NCBI GenBank assembly: GCA_030599175.1
Contig: JAUVON010000014.1
Location: 1 to 19,241 of the forward strand
From: Desulfobulbaceae bacterium
GTDB lineage: Bacteria > Desulfobacterota > Desulfobulbia > Desulfobulbales > Desulfocapsaceae
Direction of reading: 5' to 3'
DNA: 19,241 nt
The notes below the pieces were generated by a model. It ran no database searches. It saw nothing but the letters and a program-made list of their open reading frames with translations, and was not told the DNA's origin. Numbering within the stretch: the first letter of the stretch is position 1; each line of letters starts with the position of its first letter. A program made the translations under genes and the position numbers. Of the stretch, positions 14,016-19,241 are shown in pieces.

Positions 14016-16727
14016 ATGAGATGTACGCAATTGATAAACCGAAGGTTCTGGTTTGTTCTATTTTGTTTTTTTATGTCTGCAGTTCCCGCGTTCGGCGTTG
14101 ATAAGATCGATACCGAATTTGGTACTAATGGTTTTGCTGTTAAAGATTTCGGCATGGGGGACGACGAGGCGCTTGCACTTGCTGTTCAACCGGATGGTAA
14201 GTTACTTGTAGCGGGGTACACAAGTAATGGTGCTGTGATGAATATGGCGGTGGCACGTTACCTGCCCGAAGGAATTCTCGATATCAGTTTCAATTATGAT
14301 GGTGTGTTTATTCTCAGTATGGGGTCGGGGGATAGTCTTGCCCGCGGCATAGTTGTACAGGATGACGGAACTATTGTTGTTGCCGGTTCTTCTTTTGATA
14401 TCGAGCCCAGGCTGGCAGTTGTTACTCTTACTTCAGATGGCTATCTGGATATGAGTTTTGGCGATAACGGGCAGGTTGTCTTGCCGGTGGAGGATGAAGA
14501 GATCATTACTGCTGATCTTAAAGTAGCTGATGATGGTTCAATTATCGTTGGAGCGACCATCGGGGATGGTGGTTCCGGTCGTTATCCGCTACTTGCAAAA
14601 ATCAGTTCCGATGGTGAATTTGACAGTGAGTTTGGTGAAGACGGTACTGTCCGGTATGAACGGGATTATGATATTGAAATACGTTCTCTTATCCTGGTGG
14701 ATGGTGAAAAGCTTCTTGTTGCGGGCTCAATTGAAAAGAATGAAATCATGCAGGCCGGTTTGTTACGTACCAACGGTGACGGAACTCCGGACTTGACATT
14801 TGGCAATCAGGGGGAACTTCTGCTGGAGGTTGAAGGAAATGATTCGGTTGTCAATGCTCTTTGGGCAGAGCCGGATGGCAGTGTCCTGATTGCAGGAGCT
14901 GGAAAAACCGGAGAGTTTCATCAGGCATTTGCTGCCCGTCTGAATACAGACGGGAGCCTGGATCATGATTTTGCAGGGAAGGGGCTGTTCTGGAGCAATC
15001 TTGAATATGAAAACGTAGCATATGGTATTACTGTTCAGCAGGATGGAACCATTGTGCTTGCAGGTTTTAGCTCGTCCGGCCAGGGAAAGGATGTGATTGT
15101 CTGGAGTATACCGGATAATGATTGGTCTGTGAGTTCAGGGGAGTCCGAAGTGATATTGGACGCTGAGCAGCAGATTATACTGCGGGAATTATCGTTGACT
15201 GATACCAGTGCCCAGGTTCCTGGTATTGAAGATAATGAACAGAGGGATCAGTTAGCAGAATTTGCTGTAACCAAAATTGTAACTGATATAGGTAGAGAAG
15301 ATGATATCGGTTATGCGGTTGCTGCACTGGGTTCTGGGCAGGTACTTACTGCAGGGTCTTCCAGAAATGGTACGGATAAGGATTTTGTTCTTGTCAGGTA
15401 CACAGGGGAGGACAAGAGTACTGCTTCGGCAGCGGGAGATTCTGCGGGAGGTGTAACGTCGGAAGGGTATAGAGTGACAACCAGGCCGGTAGGTGACATT
15501 ACGCGGGTAAGTGCAGTGACCGGAGGAACTGTCTCAGATACCCGAACCCTGTCGTGCGAAACTTCGTGTACTGCTGAATGTAAGGAGAGTGCGAACCAGG
15601 CAATCTGTTCTGCAAGTTGTCTCAATGAGTGTCAGGCGAGGCCCACTGTTGTGCTCAGAGGGGTAGTTTACAGTGTATCCCAGAATCCGGTGTATGATGA
15701 TGGAGAGGAAATAGTAGTACCGGAACCTCTGGAGTCTCAGGATTCTCCTGACACCCCGGATTCATCCAGTGACTATTTTGTCAGTTCAGGGCAGACGGAA
15801 GATGGCAGTGAGGTCGGTTCTTATTTGAGTAAAATTCTTGAGATTACTCCCGATACTACCTATTTTCTCCGAGCATATGCGGTACTGTCGGATGATACGG
15901 TTATTTATGGCAATGAGAGAAGTCTCAAAACAGATGATGCCTGTTTTATTGCCACTGCAGCATATGGTACCATTTTGGACCGTCATGTTGTACTTCTTCG
16001 CGAATTTCGAGATACTTATCTGGTACCAAGCAGTCTGGGCAGGAAATTTGTTGGTGTTTATTATCATTTTTCTCCCGCTATCGCCGATATTGTAAGTGAG
16101 AGCAGAGTGTTACAAGGAATGGTACAGGTTGCTTTGTGGCCATTGACACTGTTTGCCCTGCTTATGCTCAAAACGACCCCGGCGATTAAATTTTCCGGAG
16201 TTCTGGTGATTCTGCTGCTTGCAGGTTTTTCTCTGAGAAAAAAACAAACCGTTGCCGGAATAAAAAATCATGCAAAAAGGTTGCTGACAACAAGGCCAAT
16301 GGGCGAAGCTGGCTTTACTCTTATAGAGCTCCTTGTGGTACTGGTTATTATCGGTATTCTGGCAGGTTATATCGGTCCCAAGATTATGGGGCATCCGGAA
16401 GAGGCGAAGAGAACAAAGGCTACAATACAGATTCAGGGTATAGAAACAGCATTGAAGATGTATAAACTCGATAATGGCAGCTATCCCTCAACTGAACAGG
16501 GGTTGCAGGCCCTGGTGGAGCCGCCTTCATCAGGAACCTTGCCAGCAAAATGGAGGGAAGGTGGTTACCTGGAAAAGGGGAAGGTTCCATCCGATCCTTG
16601 GGGGAATGAATTCATCTATCTTAGTCCGGGGATTAACGGGGACTTTGACCTGAGTGCATACGCTATTGATGGAGAAGCCGGGGGAGAGGGTGACGCAAAG
16701 GATATCAATAGCTGGGAAATTGAATAA
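14016..16727 (+). CDS. Secreted delta-60 repeat/CFI-box protein in frame with GspG (fusion)
   Basis: 903 aa from the ATG at 14016, which has TTGAGG 6 nt upstream; an in-frame GTG at 13998 lacks such support. Residues 1-27 are a Sec signal peptide (RR, hydrophobic core, AFG before V28). Residues 30 to about 370 are about six delta-60 type beta repeats (for example LAVQPDGKLLVAGYT, DDGTIVVAGSS, QQDGTIVLAGFS). An FN3-like segment follows at about 490-640, interrupted by six cysteines (514, 518, 522, 531, 535, 539). C643-FIATAAYG starts the CFI-box C-terminal domain, with hydrophobic segments at 702-718 and 726-740 ending in RKK. The frame then runs without a stop into a full GspG from M762. CFI-box proteins normally end just after the basic residues. 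The N-terminal part may be a T2SS substrate or cell-surface protein; the fusion could be real, an indel or a sequencing error. Confidence 0.8.
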   Translation: MRCTQLINRRFWFVLFCFFMSAVPAFGVDKIDTEFGTNGFAVKDFGMGDDEALALAVQPDGKLLVAGYTSNGAVMNMAVARYLPEGILDISFNYDGVFILSMGSGDSLARGIVVQDDGTIVVAGSSFDIEPRLAVVTLTSDGYLDMSFGDNGQVVLPVEDEEIITADLKVADDGSIIVGATIGDGGSGRYPLLAKISSDGEFDSEFGEDGTVRYERDYDIEIRSLILVDGEKLLVAGSIEKNEIMQAGLLRTNGDGTPDLTFGNQGELLLEVEGNDSVVNALWAEPDGSVLIAGAGKTGEFHQAFAARLNTDGSLDHDFAGKGLFWSNLEYENVAYGITVQQDGTIVLAGFSSSGQGKDVIVWSIPDNDWSVSSGESEVILDAEQQIILRELSLTDTSAQVPGIEDNEQRDQLAEFAVTKIVTDIGREDDIGYAVAALGSGQVLTAGSSRNGTDKDFVLVRYTGEDKSTASAAGDSAGGVTSEGYRVTTRPVGDITRVSAVTGGTVSDTRTLSCETSCTAECKESANQAICSASCLNECQARPTVVLRGVVYSVSQNPVYDDGEEIVVPEPLESQDSPDTPDSSSDYFVSSGQTEDGSEVGSYLSKILEITPDTTYFLRAYAVLSDDTVIYGNERSLKTDDACFIATAAYGTILDRHVVLLREFRDTYLVPSSLGRKFVGVYYHFSPAIADIVSESRVLQGMVQVALWPLTLFALLMLKTTPAIKFSGVLVILLLAGFSLRKKQTVAGIKNHAKRLLTTRPMGEAGFTLIELLVVLVIIGILAGYIGPKIMGHPEEAKRTKATIQIQGIETALKMYKLDNGSYPSTEQGLQALVEPPSSGTLPAKWREGGYLEKGKVPSDPWGNEFIYLSPGINGDFDLSAYAIDGEAGGEGDAKDINSWEIE
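16238..16244 (+). other. A7 run at the CFI-box/GspG junction (possible slippage or indel site)
   Basis: Seven A follow CTGAG directly after the last hydrophobic segment. Read as annotated, the frame stays open into GspG. If one base is skipped here, the frame ends at TAA 16261-16263, giving a 748-residue protein ending RKNKPLPE, the expected size and style of a CFI-box C-terminus, with gspG starting 35 nt later at ATG 16299. The run could be a transcript-slippage site, a recent single-base insertion or a read error. Confidence 0.5.
16299..16727 (+). CDS. gspG: Type II secretion major pseudopilin G (possible internal start in the fused frame)
   Basis: From ATG 16299 the frame encodes 142 aa, the standard GspG length. 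The prepilin site is MGEAG|FTLIELLVVLVIIGILAG, with Glu at +5 of the mature protein. The C-terminal globular domain shows LDNGSYPSTEQGLQALV and DPWGNEFIYLSPG, then DGEAGGEGDAKDI before the last Trp, matching the calcium-binding GspG end. GspG is the main subunit of the T2SS pseudopilus, processed by the prepilin peptidase GspO. The leader from this ATG has no basic residue, unusual for prepilins; upstream in the fused frame it would be preceded by KNHAKRLLTTRP. Only a short AAGG, 3 nt before the ATG, could act as Shine-Dalgarno. Whether GspG is made from this ATG or only cut from the larger protein is unknown. Confidence 0.85.
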   Translation: MGEAGFTLIELLVVLVIIGILAGYIGPKIMGHPEEAKRTKATIQIQGIETALKMYKLDNGSYPSTEQGLQALVEPPSSGTLPAKWREGGYLEKGKVPSDPWGNEFIYLSPGINGDFDLSAYAIDGEAGGEGDAKDINSWEIE

Positions 16728-16800
16728 TTCCCTGGTGGTAGCTCTCCTGTTGTATAATTCACCATGGGGTTTGTAATTAATGTCCATCGAGAAACGAGGT

Positions 16801-16900
16801 TTTTTGTTCGAGATCAAGGCATGCGAAAAAAATAACCACAGGCATATAAGTGATATTCCGAGGATTATTTTTTGAGCATAACGCCGAGGTCGAACAAAAA
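16801..16900. repeat. 11-bp inverted repeat in the gspG-gspH gap
   Basis: TTTTTGTTCGA (16801-16811) and TCGAACAAAAA (16890-16900) are exact reverse complements with 78 nt between. A CGAGGT direct repeat lies just before each arm. The 233-bp gap is the longest inside the pseudopilin run and holds no convincing ORF or promoter. The arms could pair in RNA or mark protein-binding sites. Confidence 0.45.
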
Positions 16901-16960
16901 GACCGTTTCTGGGTTGACATTAACTATGGGGGCGCCGTCAACTGCGTGAAAAGGGTGTGG

Positions 16961-17452
16961 ATGGACAACAGGGGCTTCACTCTTCTCGAACTCATTATCG
17001 TTTGTGTTCTTATCGGTATAATGCTGGTGGTCAGCGTACCAACCCTGCGAAATTCATTTATTGATGATCGGTTGAAGGCCACTTCCAGAAAAATAATCGG
17101 TTTTATAAATGGCGTACGTGAGTTGGCGGTTCGTGAGCAGCAATCATATTTTCTCTACTTTGATATGACAGAAGCTCGTATCTGGTATGAAAAAGATATG
17201 AAAGCTGGGGTGAAAGAAGAAAAGGATGAGAAACAGGAGTTAGATTTCCCGGCAGAAGTTAGAATATCTGAGATCTGGACAAAGTCAGAAGGTGTATATT
17301 CTGATAACCAGAACCGGATATGGATCAGCCCCAGAGGATATATGGATCAGACTATATTGCATCTGGCTGATGAAACCAGTGTTATTAGTTTGCACTTCTC
17401 TCCGTTTCTTGAGAGTGTCACAATTTATGACAAACATACACCCGCCCAATAG
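16961..17452 (+). CDS. gspH: Type II secretion minor pseudopilin H
   Basis: 163 aa from the ATG at 16961, chosen because AAGGG lies 5 nt upstream and the leader becomes the short prepilin form MDNRG|FTLLELIIVCVLIGIML with Glu at +5. The frame is open upstream to 16850, but that extension would give an implausibly long leader. The mature protein keeps one N-terminal helix, a basic SFIDDRLKATSRKIIGFIN helix, and a beta-rich C-terminal region (FLYFDMTEARIWYE, RIWISPRGYMDQTILHL) as in GspH/FimT-like proteins. It lies between gspG and gspI, the standard order. GspH is a minor pseudopilin near the tip region of the pseudopilus. The weakly conserved C-terminal domain is normal for this family. Confidence 0.85.
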   Translation: MDNRGFTLLELIIVCVLIGIMLVVSVPTLRNSFIDDRLKATSRKIIGFINGVRELAVREQQSYFLYFDMTEARIWYEKDMKAGVKEEKDEKQELDFPAEVRISEIWTKSEGVYSDNQNRIWISPRGYMDQTILHLADETSVISLHFSPFLESVTIYDKHTPAQ

Positions 17453-17506
17453 ATGGGATTGTTGCCCGTCTGATCATAAAAAAAATCCTCATAGATCGAC
17501 TGACTC

Positions 17507-17947
17507 ATGAAAGAGAGTTGTTTGAGAATTTTGTCAAAAATAGCTTGTCCCTTCACTCGTCTGCGTGATTTTGAAGGATTTACATTACTTGAAGTGATGA
17601 TTGCTGTAGCAATTATGGCCATTGCTCTTACGACCCTTTTTGGTTCTCAATCAAGAAGTCTCTCCTATGCAACTGAGGCTCATTTCCATATTGTTGCACC
17701 AGCCCTTGCCGCTGCAAAACTTGCTGAAATCCAGAGCGGGGTGAGAGAGTTGGCGGGTGACAGCGGTGATTTTAGTGATGATTTCCCCGGATATGTATGG
17801 CAGTTGGAGGTTGAGGATGCCCGTCTTGAGGAGATTGAAGCTCTTGCGGAATTTGAAGGGGGGATACAGCGAGTTGATCTCAAGGTAGAATGGAGTGACT
17901 CGCCGTACAGCTACTCCTTAAGATATTATGAATATCATATTGAATGA
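17507..17947 (+). CDS. gspI: Type II secretion minor pseudopilin I
   Basis: 146 aa. A long 24-residue basic leader (MKESCLRILSKIACPFTRLRD) precedes the prepilin site G24|FTLLEVMIAVAIMAIALTTLF, with Glu at +5. The hydrophobic helix is followed by a compact domain ending in WSDSPYSYSLRYYEYHIE, in keeping with GspI. GspI forms the tip complex with GspJ and GspK and helps start pseudopilus assembly. It is 54 nt after gspH and 43 nt before gspJ. No clear Shine-Dalgarno precedes the ATG, and other in-frame starts are not better placed. Confidence 0.88.
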   Translation: MKESCLRILSKIACPFTRLRDFEGFTLLEVMIAVAIMAIALTTLFGSQSRSLSYATEAHFHIVAPALAAAKLAEIQSGVRELAGDSGDFSDDFPGYVWQLEVEDARLEEIEALAEFEGGIQRVDLKVEWSDSPYSYSLRYYEYHIE

Positions 17948-17990
17948 CGAAGCAGTGACTTTTTACGACGCCATCATCAAAGAATAGCCT

Positions 17991-18671
17991 ATGTATATCA
18001 AAAATAGCCAGGAGACAGGAGAGAATGGTGGAAATGGGTTTACCCTTGTAGAACTGTTGCTGGCAATTTTTATCTTCAGTGTTGTTATTTCTACTGTATA
18101 TGGGTCATATCGCGCCACTTTTCACGTGGTCAACAGTACCGAAAGAAAAATGGCAATTGCTGAAAAAGCACATGTTGTACTTGAGCGAATTGTAGACGAC
18201 CTCTCCTCACTGGTTCAGGGGGAGGGAGGATTTCTCATCGGTGAGCAGCAGGAAAATGCAAATATGCGGGGAGACACCCTCACCTTTGTCTCTGCCGTAC
18301 ATATCGGACTCACAAAAGGAGATGATCTTGCTGGATATTCGACAATTCAATATTCTGCTGATACAGATGAGAATACTGGGCTTTTGAACCTGTATCGCTC
18401 GGGTAGCTCTTTTTTGCCCGGAATACAGGAGAGTGACGCTGAAACAGGAAAATACCTGCTCTGCGATGGGTTGAAAGAGGTTCGATTCTCTTATTTTGGT
18501 GATGGAGCAGCTGAGAGTGAGGAGTGGCAGAGTGAAGAAGGGGAATCAGAGGATAGAAGCCAAAATTTTCCTGTGATGGTAACGGTGGTTTTGCAGTTTG
18601 CCGACTCACCTGAGAGTGAACAGGTCTCAACTTTTACGACATCTGTGGCTTTGCCACGAATAAATGGGTAG
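17991..18671 (+). CDS. gspJ: Type II secretion minor pseudopilin J
   Basis: 226 aa. The leader MYIKNSQETGENGGNG is cleaved at G16|FTLVELLLAIFIFSVVISTVYGSYRATF, with Glu at +5. The following ERKMAIAEKAHVVLERIVDDLSSLV helix and the TLTFVSAVHIG and LLCDGLKEVRFSYFG strands are typical of GspJ. The late-middle is acidic (SEEWQSEEGESEDRS), which may be a surface loop, possibly metal-binding; the latter is speculation. GspJ binds GspI and GspK at the pseudopilus tip. The stop is 6 nt before the GTG of gspK in the same frame, so the two genes are probably co-translated. Confidence 0.9.
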   Translation: MYIKNSQETGENGGNGFTLVELLLAIFIFSVVISTVYGSYRATFHVVNSTERKMAIAEKAHVVLERIVDDLSSLVQGEGGFLIGEQQENANMRGDTLTFVSAVHIGLTKGDDLAGYSTIQYSADTDENTGLLNLYRSGSSFLPGIQESDAETGKYLLCDGLKEVRFSYFGDGAAESEEWQSEEGESEDRSQNFPVMVTVVLQFADSPESEQVSTFTTSVALPRING

Positions 18672-18677
18672 GATGGT

Positions 18678-19241
18678 GTGGATAAGTTGCCTGGTGAAGT
18701 AAAAACTATTCTGTCGGATCAACAGGGAATGGCACTGCTTATTACGGTTATGACCGTAAGTTTACTCATAGCTGTAACAGTAATGTTTCACCGGAAGAGT
18801 TGGCACAGCTACCTTGTCGCCAATAATTTTAAGATTGATACCCAGCTGAAGGCTATGGGGGAGTCAGGAATTAATATTGGTCTGGCTTTTCTTCAGCAGG
18901 ATTTAAACAAGAACAGCTATGATTCACTTTTTGACGATTGGGCTGCTCTTACGAAGGATGATCTTGGAGCTTTTTTTGGTACCGGGAATCTGGAGTTGGA
19001 GATATTTGATCTGTCGGGCAGATTGCAGATTAACAGCCTGGTGCAGGCAACACCTCAAGGACAGGGAAATGAGGGCAATGAGGGGAATCAGGGAGATAAT
19101 AATACCGAAAATGAGATCCGGGATATACTGGTTCGATTGCTGCTCTCCCCCATGTTTGTCACTGAAGAAGAATCTGAAGCTTTCCAGATTGTAGATGCTT
19201 TGGTAGACTGGATAGACGAAGATGAGCGAGAATCTGATAAT
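18678..19241 (+). CDS. gspK: Type II secretion minor pseudopilin K (partial, 3' end outside window)
   Basis: 188 codons from a GTG at 18678 to the window edge with no stop. The start is deduced: the nearby ATG at 18673 reaches a stop after nine codons, whereas GTG gives VDKLPGEVKTILSDQQG|MALLITVMTVSLLIAV, a leader plus hydrophobic helix. The expected Glu at +5 is absent (I22 sits there), which is the known GspK trait. AGGA lies about 4 nt before the GTG. Residues 128-144 are a short Gly/Asn/Glu-rich stretch (GQGNEGNEGNQGDNN). The helical domain and IVDALVDWIDEDE (171-183) are typical of GspK, where aspartates can bind calcium. GspK caps the pseudopilus tip with GspI and GspJ. About 100-150 residues are expected to be missing. 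Confidence 0.88.
   Translation, partial: MDKLPGEVKTILSDQQGMALLITVMTVSLLIAVTVMFHRKSWHSYLVANNFKIDTQLKAMGESGINIGLAFLQQDLNKNSYDSLFDDWAALTKDDLGAFFGTGNLELEIFDLSGRLQINSLVQATPQGQGNEGNEGNQGDNNTENEIRDILVRLLLSPMFVTEEESEAFQIVDALVDWIDEDERESDN

Noticed and set aside
16753..16758. TATAAT after gspG as a -10 box
   Set aside because: No -35-like hexamer lies 16-18 nt upstream and the TG has no spacer base for an extended -10.
16914..16942. TTGACA at 16914 as a promoter for gspH
   Set aside because: At 17-nt spacing the -10 would be GTCAAC, which does not resemble TATAAT.
16850..16960. Upstream extension of gspH to an earlier ATG
   Set aside because: It would add 37 residues with no prepilin-leader character; the ATG at 16961 has a Shine-Dalgarno and a normal leader.

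Overview
The window looks like a chromosomal segment of a Gram-negative, deltaproteobacteria-type bacterium (Desulfobacterota is my best guess). This is inferred from gene content: a type II secretion (T2SS) pseudopilin cluster with a gspA/gspB pair, and a secreted delta-60 repeat protein with a CFI-box C-terminus, a combination I associate with that group. No rRNA, tRNA, transposase or CRISPR array was seen.

Positions 1-2498 (minus strand) hold a SNF2-family helicase with two N-terminal SWIM zinc fingers. It overlaps by 13 bp the start of a Met/Gln/Asn-rich protein with the beginning of a GYF_2-like domain, which runs off the left edge. Positions 2688-9569 (plus strand) hold a compact, apparently complete four-gene Wadjet (jetABCD) anti-plasmid operon: a kleisin-like subunit, a small KITE/MukE-like subunit, an SMC-like ATPase and a Toprim-type nuclease subunit. 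Gaps are 9 nt, 1 nt and a 1-nt overlap. A stand-alone DEDDh exonuclease (9750-10370) follows on the same strand after 179 nt.

Positions 10550-19241 belong to type II secretion. gspA and gspB are transcribed leftward. A divergent rightward set runs gspF, a delta-60/CFI-box protein read in one open frame into gspG, then gspH, gspI, gspJ and a truncated gspK with a GTG start. gspF encodes the inner-membrane platform, gspG the major pseudopilin and gspH-K the minor pseudopilins. gspC, D, E, L, M and O are not visible here. gspE, commonly next to gspF, is absent at that place.

The most unusual points are these. A 903-codon frame joins a secreted, Cys-containing delta-60/CFI-box protein to a complete GspG; a run of seven A at the junction would give two ordinary genes if one base were skipped. 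A 20-nt exact direct repeat flanks gspBA. A 10-nt direct repeat lies in the divergent SNF2/jetA promoter region. The JetC C-terminal tail carries a sliding-clamp-like pentapeptide (QMDLF). The Wadjet system itself is a described defence family. I do not see a clearly new multigene system, but the fusion and the exonuclease/SNF2 neighbours are worth checking.
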